Below are positions 1 through 9,960 of a stretch of DNA of 64,000 nucleotides, one piece after another. Origin of the DNA: Comamonadaceae bacterium (lineage in GTDB: Bacteria; Pseudomonadota; Gammaproteobacteria; Burkholderiales; Burkholderiaceae_C); assembly GCA_947375135.1 (NCBI GenBank), contig CANCER010000009.1, positions 60,280 through 124,279 of the forward strand. Direction: 5' to 3'. The number at the start of each line of letters is the position of its first letter. Positions within the stretch are counted from its first letter, which is position 1. The notes beneath the pieces are model-generated. The model had not been told where the DNA came from, made no database searches, and saw only the letters and a list, made by a program, of their open reading frames with translations. A program made the position numbers and the translations under genes.

Positions 1-10
1 GTCAGGAATT

Positions 11-2728
11 ATGACCCGCATCCCTGTGGCACCCAGTGCCGGCGTCGTCTCCGAGCATTCGCGCTTCGCCCAGCGCATACGCCGCCGTTACGCCGCGCAA
101 TTGCAGTTGCTGCCAGCCGGTGTACCGGACCGCGCGGCCATGCAATCAGTGGCGGATGCCTTGCTGGCGCAGGGCATGGATTTCGCAGGGGCCTTGCGCG
201 CCACGCGCCAGCTGGTGCTGGAGCGGCTGCTGGTGCTGGATTGCGAACAGGCCTGCGCCCTGGCCGCCGTGACCGAGAGCATGACGACGCTGGCCGAATG
301 GTCGCTGGATCTGGCCTTTGACAAAAGCCGGGCCGCGCTGCAGGAAACCCACGGCCAGCCGCTGGGGCCCAACGGCGAACCGGCGCAGCTGTGCATCATC
401 GGCATGGGCAAGTTGGGCGCGCGCGAGCTCAATGTCTCGAGTGACATCGACCTGATCTACATCTACGACCAGGATGGTGAAACCAGCGGCAGCGCCGAAG
501 GGCGTGGCCGCATTTCCAACCAGGAGTTTTTTGCCAAGCAGGTGCGCGCTATTTACGCGCTGGTGGGCGATAACACCGAGCACGGCTTTGTATTCCGCGT
601 GGACCTGGCGCTGCGGCCCAACGGCAACTCGGGTCCGGCCGCAGTTTCGCTGGCGGCACTGGAGGAATACTTTCAGGTGCAGGGCCGCGAGTGGGAACGG
701 TTTGCCTGGCTCAAGAGCCGGGTGATTGCGCCCGGCGCGGCGGTCACCACCGCGTGTTCGGAGTCCCTGCGCGGCGTGGTGCTGCCCTTTGTATTCAGGC
801 GCTACCTGGACTACAACGTGTTTGATGCGCTGCGCATTCTGCACCGCCAGATCCGCGAGCACGCCGCCAAGCGCAGCGCCGGCCATCCCGAGCGCGGCAA
901 CGATGTGAAGCTGTCACGCGGCGGCATCCGCGAAATCGAGTTCACCGTGCAACTGCTGCAGGTGGTGCGCGGTGGCCAGTTCCCGGAACTGCGCACCCGC
1001 CCCACCCTGAGCGCCCTGCAACGCGTGGCCAAGGCCGGGCTGATGTCCCAGACAGCGGCCACGCACCTGGCCGAGGCCTATGTTTTCTTGCGCCAGGTGG
1101 AGCACCGCATCCAGTACCTCGACGACCAGCAAACCCATGTGCTGCCCACCGCCGACGGCGACTTGCTGTGGATCGCCCAGACCATGGGCTGTGCCGATAC
1201 CCGCAGCTTTCTGGCCCAACTGGACACCCACCGCGAAAACGTAGCCCACGAATTTGATGCCCTGCTGGGTGGCGCCCAACCGGAATGCAAGGGCTGCAAC
1301 GGCAAACCCGCCGGCCCCGACGCCGGCGATTTTGAGGGCGTGCTGGCCGCCACTGCGGGCAAGTTCCGCGAGCGGCTGTCCAGCTGGAAAACCCACCCGC
1401 GCGTGCTGTCCCTGCGCGAGGAATCGCGTGCCCGACTGGGCAAACTGGTACTGCGTACCGCGCAGTGGGTGAGCGAGGGCCGTGTCAGCGAGGACGCGGC
1501 CGTACGCCTGTCCGACTGGATCGAGCCGCTGTTGCGACGCGAAAGCTACCTGGCGCTGTTGCTGGAACGGCCCAATGTGCATGAGCGCCTGCTGCGCCTG
1601 CTGGGAGCCGCCAAATGGCCGGCGCGTTACCTGCTGCAACACCCGGGCGTGATTGACGAACTGGCCAGCACCGACATGCTGAACGAGCGCTTTGACGCCG
1701 CCGAGTTTGAGGGCGAAATGGAACTCCGCCGCAGGGCGCTGCAAAACAGCGGCGAGGACGATGACGAAGCGTTGTTGAACGTGCTGCGCCGTGCCCACCA
1801 TGCCGAAGTGTTCCGCACCCTGGCGCGTGACGTGGAAGGCCGGATCACCGTAGAGCAGGTGGCGGATGACCTGAGTGCCCTGGCCGAGAGCATGCTGCGC
1901 ACCACCACCCGCTGGTGCTGGGAGCGCCTGAAAAACCGCCACCGCCCGGACCACCGCTTCGGCATCATTGCCTACGGCAAACTGGGCGGCAAGGAGCTGG
2001 GCTACGGCAGTGACCTGGACATTGTGTTTGTTTTTGATGACGAGGACGAGCGCGCCTTTGAGGTCTATGGCGCACTGATCCGCAAGCTGATCAACTGGCT
2101 CACCGTCAAGACCGGCGAGGGCGATCTGTACGAGATCGACACCGCGCTGCGGCCCAACGGCAACTCCGGCCTGCTGATCACCAGCTTTGATTCCTACGCC
2201 AACTACCAGCAACAGCGCGGCAGCAATACCGCCTGGACCTGGGAACACCAGGCCATGACGCGCGCGCGCTGTGTGCTGGGCGATGCCGCGCTGCAGCAGC
2301 GTTTTGAGGCGGTTCGCGAGGCCGTCATCGGCACCGTGCGGGAAGAAGCCGGACTGCGCAAGGAGATCATGGAGATGCGCGCCAAGGTCAGCAGCGCAAG
2401 GCCCGTCAAAGGCGGCCGCTTCGACGTCAAGCACAGCCCCGGCGGCATGGTGGACATCGAATTTGTGGTGCAGTTTCTGGTGCTGGCCCACAGTGCGCAG
2501 CACCCGGAGTTGCGCGCCAATGCCGGCAATATTGCCCTGCTGCAACGCGCCCAGGCCTGTGGCCTGTTACCCGAGCCCGTCGGTGACAACGCCGCCCTGG
2601 CCTACCGCACGCTGCGCCAGATCCAGCACCGTGCGCGTTTGAACGAGGAGCCGACCCAGGTGGAGATGGAGCAGGCGCAGTTTGAGCGCGAAGCGGGCCT
2701 GGCTTTGTGGGCGGCGGTGTTCAGTTGA
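11..2728 (+). CDS. glnE: Bifunctional glutamine synthetase adenylyltransferase/adenylyl-removing enzyme
   Basis: Adds AMP to, and removes it from, glutamine synthetase in response to PII, so it tunes ammonium assimilation in the cytoplasm. The 905 residues carry the two duplicated nucleotidyltransferase halves of the family. The N-terminal adenylyl-removing half has GMGKLGARELNVSSDIDL at about residue 131, and the C-terminal adenylylating half has YGKLGGKELGYGSDLDIVF at about residue 655; both contain the metal-binding D-x-D. Length is close to the E. coli protein. The ATG at 11 has an AGGA just upstream, but the frame is open to the window edge, so a slightly earlier start cannot be excluded. 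It is convergent with the LysM gene. Identification is firm. Confidence 0.96.
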   Translation: MTRIPVAPSAGVVSEHSRFAQRIRRRYAAQLQLLPAGVPDRAAMQSVADALLAQGMDFAGALRATRQLVLERLLVLDCEQACALAAVTESMTTLAEWSLDLAFDKSRAALQETHGQPLGPNGEPAQLCIIGMGKLGARELNVSSDIDLIYIYDQDGETSGSAEGRGRISNQEFFAKQVRAIYALVGDNTEHGFVFRVDLALRPNGNSGPAAVSLAALEEYFQVQGREWERFAWLKSRVIAPGAAVTTACSESLRGVVLPFVFRRYLDYNVFDALRILHRQIREHAAKRSAGHPERGNDVKLSRGGIREIEFTVQLLQVVRGGQFPELRTRPTLSALQRVAKAGLMSQTAATHLAEAYVFLRQVEHRIQYLDDQQTHVLPTADGDLLWIAQTMGCADTRSFLAQLDTHRENVAHEFDALLGGAQPECKGCNGKPAGPDAGDFEGVLAATAGKFRERLSSWKTHPRVLSLREESRARLGKLVLRTAQWVSEGRVSEDAAVRLSDWIEPLLRRESYLALLLERPNVHERLLRLLGAAKWPARYLLQHPGVIDELASTDMLNERFDAAEFEGEMELRRRALQNSGEDDDEALLNVLRRAHHAEVFRTLARDVEGRITVEQVADDLSALAESMLRTTTRWCWERLKNRHRPDHRFGIIAYGKLGGKELGYGSDLDIVFVFDDEDERAFEVYGALIRKLINWLTVKTGEGDLYEIDTALRPNGNSGLLITSFDSYANYQQQRGSNTAWTWEHQAMTRARCVLGDAALQQRFEAVREAVIGTVREEAGLRKEIMEMRAKVSSARPVKGGRFDVKHSPGGMVDIEFVVQFLVLAHSAQHPELRANAGNIALLQRAQACGLLPEPVGDNAALAYRTLRQIQHRARLNEEPTQVEMEQAQFEREAGLALWAAVFS

Positions 2729-2798
2729 TCCAGCCCCGCGTTTGCCCTTTCTTTGTGGGATGCGCGGCCACTTCCGCTGCACGTGAGCAAACCAGGTT

Positions 2799-4034
2799 TT
2801 ATTGGGGCGAGGCAGTCCCGGGGGCGGCCAGGCGGTCGCCCACGCGCACGCCATCGGTGATGTCCAGAATCAGCGCGTAAGACAGCCGCTCGAAGGTGCG
2901 GAACACCATCATCAGGCCATTGCGTTCATCGGGCAGTTTGAGTAAGGGGCGCGCGTCGTCCTGTTTGTCGATGATGCGCGCGCCGTTCTTCAAAATAGCC
3001 AGTACCGTGCCCGCGTCCATGCCGTCCAGCGTGCCCTTGTTGATGACCACCACCTGGTTTTGTGCGGCGTTCTCCACGGCACTGCCGTAGACCGACACAA
3101 TGCGCCCGCTCACGGCCTCCTGCGGTGCGTGGGGCGTATAGGTTCTGAGCTGGCGCGGCGGCTCGGGCAGCAGGCGGTCACCGACGCGGATCTCTTCTTT
3201 GGCCAGGATGATGTCAATGCGCGCGGGAACAATCGCCGTGCGGACCTGGCCGTCGGCATCGGTTTCCTCGGCGGTGGTCTCACTGCCCCTGAGCATGGCC
3301 CGCCCGGCGTAGACCGCTTCATAGCCCAGAACCAAACCGGTGACAGGGTCTTTCAGGGGTGTGGCGGTACGGAACACGCGGTACATTTTTTCCTTGGCTT
3401 GGTCGTCCAGCAGCGGCGCACCGGTTTGGCCGCGTGCATAGGCGCGGTCGCCATGGGTCAGCAGGACACGCCCCTCCTGCGCTGAAACAATGCGCGGTGC
3501 GGCGGCAAATTCGGCTGCGTCCACAATGAGGGGCTCGGCCAGAAAGGGCTCGATTGCGCTGGGCCGCAGGGTGGGCAGCGCATTTTCCACCAGGGTCTCC
3601 ACGCGGTTCCTGGGCGACACGCGCACCGTGGGGATGTCCTTATCCGCCAGCGCCCCGGTGCCATCGTCCAGGCGCAAATTGGCCATGCCGTTGCTGCGCA
3701 GCAGCAGCAGAACCTGGCCGGGATAAATGCGGTGCGGGTTTTTGATCTGGTCCAGATTCATGCCCCACAGCGCGGGCCAGCGCCAGGGCGTCTTGAGAAA
3801 AAGCTGGGAGATGCTCCACAGCGTGTCGCCCTGGGCGATGGTGTAGCGCTGCGGCGCATCGGGGGCCAGTTCACTCAGCGGCACGCCTTTTTGTGCAACG
3901 TCTTTGGCGGTTGCGAGTTGTGCGCTGGTGATGGGGAGTTCCTGTGCAAAGACCGGCGCCATCAGCCAGGTGCTGGAGACTGCAGCAACAAAGGCCAACG
4001 CCGCTTTGGATTTCGCCATCAGGTGTATCGTCAT
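2799..4034 (-). CDS. Exported LysM peptidoglycan-binding protein
   Basis: A secreted protein of about 411 residues. It has an N-terminal signal peptide (hydrophobic AALAFVAAVSS, then Ala-rich cleavage before QELP) and one LysM domain shortly after it (YTIAQGDTLWSISQ, ending in the IYPGQVLLL strand). The remaining ~300 residues are not recognised as a named domain. LysM binds N-acetylglucosamine-containing glycan, so a periplasmic or envelope role is likely. In many betaproteobacteria a similar gene sits beside the def/fmt block, as here, where it is divergent to def. Start codons at 4064, 4034 and 4019 are all in frame and none has a strong ribosome site; 4034 is a compromise and only the first few residues are affected. 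Confidence 0.8.
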   Translation of the reverse strand: MTIHLMAKSKAALAFVAAVSSTWLMAPVFAQELPITSAQLATAKDVAQKGVPLSELAPDAPQRYTIAQGDTLWSISQLFLKTPWRWPALWGMNLDQIKNPHRIYPGQVLLLLRSNGMANLRLDDGTGALADKDIPTVRVSPRNRVETLVENALPTLRPSAIEPFLAEPLIVDAAEFAAAPRIVSAQEGRVLLTHGDRAYARGQTGAPLLDDQAKEKMYRVFRTATPLKDPVTGLVLGYEAVYAGRAMLRGSETTAEETDADGQVRTAIVPARIDIILAKEEIRVGDRLLPEPPRQLRTYTPHAPQEAVSGRIVSVYGSAVENAAQNQVVVINKGTLDGMDAGTVLAILKNGARIIDKQDDARPLLKLPDERNGLMMVFRTFERLSYALILDITDGVRVGDRLAAPGTASPQ

Positions 4035-4176
4035 ATCGTGCTGCCGTCCCGGGTGTGGCTTCATAGTTTACGCACGATTTTGCGCCCAAGCCCTTGACGC
4101 AGCAACGTTTTTGCGGATGCTGCCCAACCGCTGCGGGTAAAAGTGACGAAAATAGCGCCAACTCTCTACGTAAACC

Positions 4177-4686
4177 ATGGCCTTACTCACCATTCTTTGT
4201 TATCCCGATCCCAAGCTGCACAAAGTCGCCAAGCCGGTGGCGGCGGTGGATGCACGCATCCAGTTGCTGGTCTCCGACATGCTGGAAACCATGTACGAGG
4301 CCAAAGGTATCGGCCTGGCCGCCACGCAGGTGGATGTGCACGAGCGCGTCATTGTTATCGACACTTCCGAAGAGCGCAACCAACCGCTGGTGCTGATCAA
4401 CCCGGAAATTTCCTGGAGGAGCGAAGCCACCCACCTCAATGAGGAGGGCTGCCTGTCGGTGCCGGGAATCTACGACGGTGTGGTGCGGCATGACGCCGTG
4501 CATGTGACTGCGCTGGACGAGACGGGCAAAAGCCGCAAGATCGAGGCCGTTGAAATTCTGGCCGTCTGCGTCCAGCACGAGATGGACCATTTGATGGGCA
4601 AGGTGTTTGTGGAGTACCTCTCGCCGCTCAAGCGCAACCGCATCAAGACCAAGATGCAGAAGCTGCAGCGCGAGGAATCGCGTTGA
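4177..4686 (+). CDS. def: Peptide deformylase
   Basis: Removes the formyl group from the initiator methionine of nascent proteins. The 169 residues contain all three signatures of the family: GIGLAATQ (about residues 44-51), EGCLSVP with the metal-ligand Cys at about 92, and HEMDH (about 134-138), which supplies the two His ligands and the catalytic Glu. Its TGA stop overlaps the TTG start of fmt, which adds the formyl group that Def removes, so the two opposing activities are translationally coupled. Confidence 0.97.
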   Translation: MALLTILCYPDPKLHKVAKPVAAVDARIQLLVSDMLETMYEAKGIGLAATQVDVHERVIVIDTSEERNQPLVLINPEISWRSEATHLNEEGCLSVPGIYDGVVRHDAVHVTALDETGKSRKIEAVEILAVCVQHEMDHLMGKVFVEYLSPLKRNRIKTKMQKLQREESR

Positions 4687-5726
4687 GCCAAGCCGCCGAA
4701 AAGCCCCTCAAAGTCATTTTCGCCGGCACGCCGGAATTTGCCCGGCTGGCCCTGGAGCGCCTGCATGCCGCAGGCGCAGACATCGTGCTGGTGCTGAGCC
4801 AGCCGGACCGGCCGGCCGGACGCGGCATGAAGCTGCAGGCCTCCAGCGTCAAGCAGTTCGCCCTGGAGCACGGGCTGCCGGTGGCGCAACCGCAAGGGCT
4901 GCGACTGGATGGGAAATACGCCGCAGACGCTGCGGCGGCGCGTGCCGCCATGGAGGCTGCCGATGCCGACGTGATGGTGGTCGCCGCCTACGGGTTGATT
5001 CTGCCGAAATGGGTGCTGGATGCCATGGAGGCGCCGCACGCCGACGGCCGGGCGCGTCTGGGTTGTCTGAATATCCACGGTTCGCTGCTGCCACGCTGGC
5101 GCGGTGCGGCCCCGATTCACCGCGCGATTGAGGCTGGCGACACCCACACCGGCGTCACGATCATGCAAATGGATGTGGGCCTGGACACCGGCGACATGCT
5201 GTTGCAGCAGGCCTTGCCGATCGATGCGCACGACAGCACCGCCACGTTGCATGACAAGGTGGCGGCGTTGGGTGCCAGCCTGATCGTCAGCGCGCTGGAC
5301 CTGGCTGCGCAGCAGACTTTGCAAGCCGTCCAACAACCCGCAGCCGGCGTGACCTACGCCCACAAAATCGAGAAGCACGAGGCGGCAATCGACTGGCGCC
5401 TTGACGCGCAAGTGATTTGTCGCCGTGTGCGCGCCTTCAATCCCTTTCCCGGTGCCACGGCCGTGTTGAACGGTGAAACCATCAAAGTCTGGCGCGCCGC
5501 GTTGGGACCCGCTGCCGACAACACCGCAGCGGCCGGAACCGTGCTTTCTGTGGGGACTTCCGGCATTGAAGTGGCTGCGCAGGGCGGTACGGTGCTGCTA
5601 CAAGAATTGCAGCGCCCTGGCGGCAAGCGCTTGGCTGTGGCGGACTTTTTGCGCGGCTTCGAGGTGCGGGCCGGCATGCAGTTCGAGCCGCTGGCTCAGC
5701 CTGGCAGCGCGGTTGCGCCCGGATGA
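4683..5726 (+). CDS. fmt: Methionyl-tRNA formyltransferase
   Basis: Transfers a formyl group from 10-formyltetrahydrofolate to initiator Met-tRNA. The start is a TTG overlapping the def stop by four bases. This start puts the characteristic FAGTPEFA motif about 14 residues in, as in E. coli Fmt. Catalytic region: [20 protein letters not shown] followed by [17 protein letters not shown], which supplies the Asn/His/Asp triad. At 347 residues it is slightly longer than the E. coli enzyme, with the extra length in the C-terminal tRNA-binding half. Its TGA overlaps the ATG of azlC by four bases. Confidence 0.96.
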   Translation: MSQAAEKPLKVIFAGTPEFARLALERLHAAGADIVLVLSQPDRPAGRGMKLQASSVKQFALEHGLPVAQPQGLRLDGKYAADAAAARAAMEAADADVMVVAAYGLILPKWVLDAMEAPHADGRARLGCLNIHGSLLPRWRGAAPIHRAIEAGDTHTGVTIMQMDVGLDTGDMLLQQALPIDAHDSTATLHDKVAALGASLIVSALDLAAQQTLQAVQQPAAGVTYAHKIEKHEAAIDWRLDAQVICRRVRAFNPFPGATAVLNGETIKVWRAALGPAADNTAAAGTVLSVGTSGIEVAAQGGTVLLQELQRPGGKRLAVADFLRGFEVRAGMQFEPLAQPGSAVAPG

Positions 5727-6466
5727 TTTCGCCACGCGCGCTGATCCGCCACCCGGAGTTTCGCAGTGGCTTTGCCGAGATGGCTGCCGTGGCGCCCGGC
5801 ATTGCTGCCTGGGGTCTGATGACCGGTGTTGCGATGGTCAAGTCTGGCATGGGCACGGTGGAAGCCCTGTTCATGGCCGCCACCGTGTTTGCCGGCAGCG
5901 CGCAGTTGGCCGCCATTCCGCTCATGCTGGGCGGCGCGCCGGTGTGGGTGATCCTGGCCACGGCCTTCTGTGTCAATTTGCGCTTTGTGGTGTTCAGCGC
6001 GCACATGCGGCACTACGTGATGCACCTGCCTATGCGCCTGCGCCTGCTCACGGGCTACCTCACCGGGGACCTGACCTATGTGCTGTTTATCAAGCAGCAC
6101 CCGCAGCCCGCCGCCGATGAGGCCGGGCGCTTCGGACAAATCGCCTACTTGCTGGGCAATGGCAGCATCAACTGGTTCAGCTGGACCGCCAGCAGCCTGC
6201 TGGGCGTGGTGCTGGCCAACTTCATCCCCACCACCTGGGGGCTGGGCTTTGCTGGCATTCTGGCGCTGGTGGGTATGACCTGCTCGCTGGCCTCCAGCCG
6301 CTTACGCTGGGTGGCGGGGGGCGTGGCAGCCTGTGCCGGGGTGGCGGCCTTCGCCCTGCCCATGAAGCTGAACATTCTGGTGGCCATTGCGGCGTCGGTG
6401 GCCCTGTGCCTGCTGCTGGAAAGAACGCCTTGGGGCCGCGCACCTGCACCTGCGGCGGGGCATTAG
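5723..6466 (+). CDS. azlC: AzlC-family branched-chain amino acid exporter, large subunit
   Basis: A 247-residue membrane protein of the AzlC/LIV-E family, which with AzlD exports branched-chain amino acids. The N-terminal region ([23 protein letters not shown]), the [11 protein letters not shown] segment and a series of hydrophobic helices fit the family. The start ATG overlaps the fmt stop (ATGA), and azlD begins one base after the azlC stop, so def-fmt-azlC-azlD reads as one operon. The substrate is inferred from the family; nothing in the sequence fixes it. Confidence 0.87.
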   Translation: MISPRALIRHPEFRSGFAEMAAVAPGIAAWGLMTGVAMVKSGMGTVEALFMAATVFAGSAQLAAIPLMLGGAPVWVILATAFCVNLRFVVFSAHMRHYVMHLPMRLRLLTGYLTGDLTYVLFIKQHPQPAADEAGRFGQIAYLLGNGSINWFSWTASSLLGVVLANFIPTTWGLGFAGILALVGMTCSLASSRLRWVAGGVAACAGVAAFALPMKLNILVAIAASVALCLLLERTPWGRAPAPAAGH

Positions 6467-6467
6467 C

Positions 6468-6830
6468 ATGTCCTCCATGTTCAGCGGCGAAGTCAACCCG
6501 GGCCATATGGCCACCATTGCGGCGTTGGCCTGTGTCTCGGTGCTGGCGCGCTGCTTTTTCTTTCTCTCCAGCCGCGAGTGGACCTTGCCCGACTGGGCCC
6601 GGCGCGGCCTGCAGTACGCGCCCATGGCGGCACTGTCTGCGGTGATCGTGCCGGAGGTGGTGATGAGCCAGGGCCATTTGATTCACAACCTGCAGGACGC
6701 CAGGCTGTATGGTGTGGCCGCTGCGATGGCCTTTTTCTTTGTGCGCCGCGGCGTCGGGCAGGTGGTGCTGGGCGCCATCGTTTGCGGCATGGCGGTGTAC
6801 CTGCCTTTGCACATAGGCCTGGGCTGGTAA
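6468..6830 (+). CDS. azlD: AzlD-family branched-chain amino acid exporter, small subunit
   Basis: A 120-residue protein with about four hydrophobic helices (ATIAALACVSVLARCFFFL, the GLQYAPMAALSAVIVPEVV segment and a C-terminal pair). This matches the small partner subunit of AzlC exporters. I chose the ATG at 6468, directly after the azlC stop, although the frame stays open upstream inside azlC; the earlier methionines would add an unrelated Arg-rich tail. Last gene of the def-fmt-azlCD run. Confidence 0.85.
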   Translation: MSSMFSGEVNPGHMATIAALACVSVLARCFFFLSSREWTLPDWARRGLQYAPMAALSAVIVPEVVMSQGHLIHNLQDARLYGVAAAMAFFFVRRGVGQVVLGAIVCGMAVYLPLHIGLGW

Positions 6831-6935
6831 TTTGCGCCGGGTGTGACGTACCGCGCGTGATTGGCCTCCGCAGCCCGGCGGTGTCGGCTTCTACAATCAC
6901 CCCCAGCCTGTTTATCTTCCAACCAAGGTGATTCC

Positions 6936-8129
6936 ATGAACGTTATCCGTTTTTCTGATCTGTGCGCCCAAGGCAAAGTTGCCGGCAAACGCGTGTTCAT
7001 CCGTGCCGACCTGAACGTGCCGCAAGACGATGTCGGCAACATCACCGAAGACACGCGCGTGCGTGCCAGCGTGCCCTGCATTGAAATGGCGCTCCAGGCC
7101 GGTGCAGCCGTCATGGTCACCTCGCACCTGGGCCGCCCCACCGAAGGCGAATTCAAGCCTGCGGACTCGCTGGCTCCGGTGGCGCGCCGCATGGGCGAGC
7201 TGATGGGCCGCGAGATTGCGGTGCTGGCCGACTGGGTCGATGGCGTGACCGTGGCGCCCGGTCAGTTGGTGATGCTGGAGAACTGCCGCGTCAACAAGGG
7301 CGAGAAAAAGAACAACGAAGAACTCGCCAAGAAAATGGCCGCCCTGTGCGACATCTTTGTGCACGACGCCTTCGGGACCGCCCACCGCGCCGAGGCCAGC
7401 ACCTACGGCATTGCCCAGTTTGCTCCGATTGCCTGCGCCGGCCCGCTCCTGGCCGCCGAAATGGACGCCATCTCCAAAGCCCTGCTGGCGCCCAAACGCC
7501 CGCTGGTGGCGATTGTGGCCGGCTCCAAGGTGTCCACCAAACTGACCATTTTGAAGGCCCTGGCCGCCAATGTGGATCAACTCATCGTGGGCGGCGGCAT
7601 TGCCAACACCTTCCTGCTGGCCGCCGGCCTGAAGATCGGCAAGAGCCTGGCCGAGCCCGATCTGCTGGCCGAAGCCACTGCCGTGATCGAAGCCATGCGT
7701 GCGCGCGGCGCGGCGGTGCCTATCCCTACCGACGTGGTCACCGCCAAGGGCTTTTCGCCCGACGCCGTGGCGACCACCAAGCTGGCCACCGAGGTGGAAG
7801 ACGACGATCTGATTCTGGACATCGGGCCAGTGACGGCCCAGGCCCTGGCAGACCAGTTGAAGAAGGCCGGCACTATCGTCTGGAATGGCCCGGTAGGCGT
7901 ATTTGAGTTCGCTGCCTTTGAAAACGGCACCAAGACCATTGCCCATGCGATTGCCGAGTCCAGCGCCTTCTCCATTGCCGGCGGTGGCGACACCCTGGCC
8001 GCCATTGCCAAGTACGGCATCGAAGACAAGATCGGTTACATCTCCACCGGCGGCGGCGCCTTCCTCGAAGTGCTGGAAGGCAAGACCCTGCCGGCCTTTG
8101 AAATCCTGACCCGGCGCGCAGCGCCATAA
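6936..8129 (+). CDS. pgk: Phosphoglycerate kinase
   Basis: Converts 1,3-bisphosphoglycerate and ADP to 3-phosphoglycerate and ATP, in glycolysis and, in reverse, in the Calvin cycle. It has 397 residues, as usual for the family. Visible signatures are [12 protein letters not shown] near the N terminus, [11 protein letters not shown], the AGSKVSTKL segment and the C-terminal GGGDTLAAI nucleotide-binding loop. The ATG at 6936 follows an AAGG ribosome site. A T-rich hairpin follows the stop. It lies in a glycolytic cluster with pyk and fbaA further on. Confidence 0.97.
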   Translation: MNVIRFSDLCAQGKVAGKRVFIRADLNVPQDDVGNITEDTRVRASVPCIEMALQAGAAVMVTSHLGRPTEGEFKPADSLAPVARRMGELMGREIAVLADWVDGVTVAPGQLVMLENCRVNKGEKKNNEELAKKMAALCDIFVHDAFGTAHRAEASTYGIAQFAPIACAGPLLAAEMDAISKALLAPKRPLVAIVAGSKVSTKLTILKALAANVDQLIVGGGIANTFLLAAGLKIGKSLAEPDLLAEATAVIEAMRARGAAVPIPTDVVTAKGFSPDAVATTKLATEVEDDDLILDIGPVTAQALADQLKKAGTIVWNGPVGVFEFAAFENGTKTIAHAIAESSAFSIAGGGDTLAAIAKYGIEDKIGYISTGGGAFLEVLEGKTLPAFEILTRRAAP

Positions 8130-8148
8130 ATCATGGGGAAGGACAGGG

Positions 8149-8174
8149 AAAGGCGGCCGAAAAGGCGCCTTTTT
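8149..8174 (+). terminator. Rho-independent terminator after pgk
   Basis: A 7-base stem AAAGGCG / CGCCTTT at 8149-8155 and 8166-8172, with a 10-base loop and a run of T after the stem. It lies 20 bases after the pgk stop and just before the 3' end of the convergent GGDEF gene, so it probably serves pgk. Confidence 0.6.
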
Positions 8175-8192
8175 CCGGTTCGAAGCAAGCGC

Positions 8193-9152
8193 TTAAGGTG
8201 CGGCGGCCAGTACGCTGCTGCAAACGCGGCCACGGCCGCTGTGCTTGGCTTGGTAGAGCAGGTTGTCGGCCAGCGCGATCAGGTCCTGCACATCGCTTTG
8301 GCTGCTGCCCACGCGCGAGGCCAGTCCCAGGCTGATGGTGACCACGTCCGCCACTTCCGAGCTTTTGTGCGGAATCGCCAAGGCGCGAATGTGGTGTTCC
8401 AGTTCGTCGGCGATGGCCAGCGCATCCTGGTAAGAGGTTTCAGGCAGGATGCAGGCAAACTCTTCCCCCCCGTAGCGCGCTACCAGATCTGCCGGCCGGC
8501 GCAGACAGCTCTTGAGCGCGCCGGCCACCACGCGCAGCGCATCATCACCGGCCTGGTGGCCATAGCTGTCGTTGTAGCGTTTGAAAAAATCCACATCCAG
8601 CAGGATGAGAGACAGCGGTGTATTGCTGCGCGCAGCCCGTGCCCATTCGGTACAAATTTGCTGGTCGAAGTAACGGCGGTTGAAGGCACTGGTGAGGCCA
8701 TCCAGAAACACCAGTTTGCGCAGCAGGTCGGATTGGAATTTCAGCGTCAAATGGGTTTTTACCCGCGCACGCACCACGTCCGGATTGACCGGCTTGGCAA
8801 TGAAATCGACCGCGCCCAGACTCAAGCCAAAGGTTTCTTGTGTCGGGTCGGTATGCGCAGTCACGAAAATAACCGGAATGTGCTGTGTGTTCTGGTCGGC
8901 CTTGAGGCGCTTGCAAACCTCAAAACCATCCAGTCCCGGCATCACCACGTCCAACAGGATCAGGTCCGGCGGGTTGCTCTCGCACAGGCTCAGTGCCTGT
9001 TCGCCGCTGGTTGCCATAAAGACTTGGTATTTACCGGCAAAGCACCGGTACATCATCTGGATGTTGATGGGCTGATCGTCTACCAGCAGCAGCTTGGGCT
9101 TGCCGTGCGTACTGTCCAACAGAGCTGCTACCGGTGTCTCAAGGTCAATCAT
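8193..9152 (-). CDS. Response regulator with GGDEF diguanylate cyclase domain (PleD-like)
   Basis: A 319-residue two-domain protein. An N-terminal receiver domain (about 19-135) has the phosphoacceptor Asp at 68 in ILLDVVMPG and the conserved Lys at 120. The C-terminal GGDEF domain has an intact GGEEF active site at 228-232. An RxxD product-inhibition site (R219-D222) lies exactly five residues before GGEEF, as in PleD. It should make cyclic di-GMP when phosphorylated and be feedback-inhibited. The start overlaps the stop of the upstream Hpt gene by four bases, so the two are translationally coupled. No histidine kinase is encoded nearby. Confidence 0.93.
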   Translation of the reverse strand: MIDLETPVAALLDSTHGKPKLLLVDDQPINIQMMYRCFAGKYQVFMATSGEQALSLCESNPPDLILLDVVMPGLDGFEVCKRLKADQNTQHIPVIFVTAHTDPTQETFGLSLGAVDFIAKPVNPDVVRARVKTHLTLKFQSDLLRKLVFLDGLTSAFNRRYFDQQICTEWARAARSNTPLSLILLDVDFFKRYNDSYGHQAGDDALRVVAGALKSCLRRPADLVARYGGEEFACILPETSYQDALAIADELEHHIRALAIPHKSSEVADVVTISLGLASRVGSSQSDVQDLIALADNLLYQAKHSGRGRVCSSVLAAAP

Positions 9153-9838
9153 GTTCTATTGGGCGCGCTGAAGTCGCGTATCAGTTCGTCACATTGAACC
9201 ACAGCTTGTGCAAAATCAAAAACCTTCAGGGGCGCGGCCAGGGCCTGCAGGTCATCTGCCGCAGCACTGTGCACCATGCAGAGCGCCCTGTGCTTTTCCA
9301 GGGCACGCATATCCGAGCGCGCCAGCAAATTGCGCAGCACCAGCAAATCTCCCACCAGCGCCCGGGCGCTCGAAGCGGCCAATGTCCGGGCCGTGGACTG
9401 GGCGGCTTTGAGGCCCAGGCTCGCCAGCACGTCGGAGATAGCCTGGCGGGTATCTGCCACGGCGCGCTCCAGCGCGGCCTGCATAGCCAGGCGGGTGGTG
9501 TCGTCCAGGCCCTTGCCACTTTGGCGCAAGGCTTTGAGTTGCATTTCGAATTGGCGGCAGGTCTCGGACATCAGTTTGGCCCCCACCGCGAGTGAGGCAC
9601 CTTTGCAGCTGTGCAGTGTGCGTGTCGCATCCTGCAGGTCGGCTTTGCGAAAAAGGGCATCCAGGCGCTCGGGCAGATCGGCCATGTCCTGCAAATAGCT
9701 TTGCACGATTTGCAGATAGAGGACGCTGCTGTGGTCCAGCAACTCCAGCGCGCCATCGCAATCCAGCGCCTGCGTTGCGGGCACCGGTGACGGCAATGGT
9801 TGGCCGCCTGCACGGGGAGGGGGAGCGGAAGAGTGCAT
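9149..9838 (-). CDS. Hpt-domain phosphotransfer protein
   Basis: A 229-residue protein. Its first third forms a histidine phosphotransfer domain with the LHSCKGAS motif; the phosphorylatable His is about residue 76. The rest is helical and not recognised, perhaps a second degenerate four-helix bundle. Its TGA overlaps the ATG of the GGDEF response regulator, so the likely role is to pass phosphate to that receiver. The ATG at 9838 begins at MHSSAPP; the frame is open upstream to 9934, but those codons would add an unrelated segment reaching toward pyk. Divergent to pyk. Confidence 0.78.
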   Translation of the reverse strand: MHSSAPPPRAGGQPLPSPVPATQALDCDGALELLDHSSVLYLQIVQSYLQDMADLPERLDALFRKADLQDATRTLHSCKGASLAVGAKLMSETCRQFEMQLKALRQSGKGLDDTTRLAMQAALERAVADTRQAISDVLASLGLKAAQSTARTLAASSARALVGDLLVLRNLLARSDMRALEKHRALCMVHSAAADDLQALAAPLKVFDFAQAVVQCDELIRDFSAPNRT

Positions 9839-9960
9839 CGCGTCTGTATATTTGTCACAGATTGTCGCACGCTGGGCAGGCCAAGTTGATGCAGCGATGT
9901 AACCGCACACCAGCCCCTTCCGTGTGAAAATCAAAAGATTATTTCAAGGAGACAGTCACC

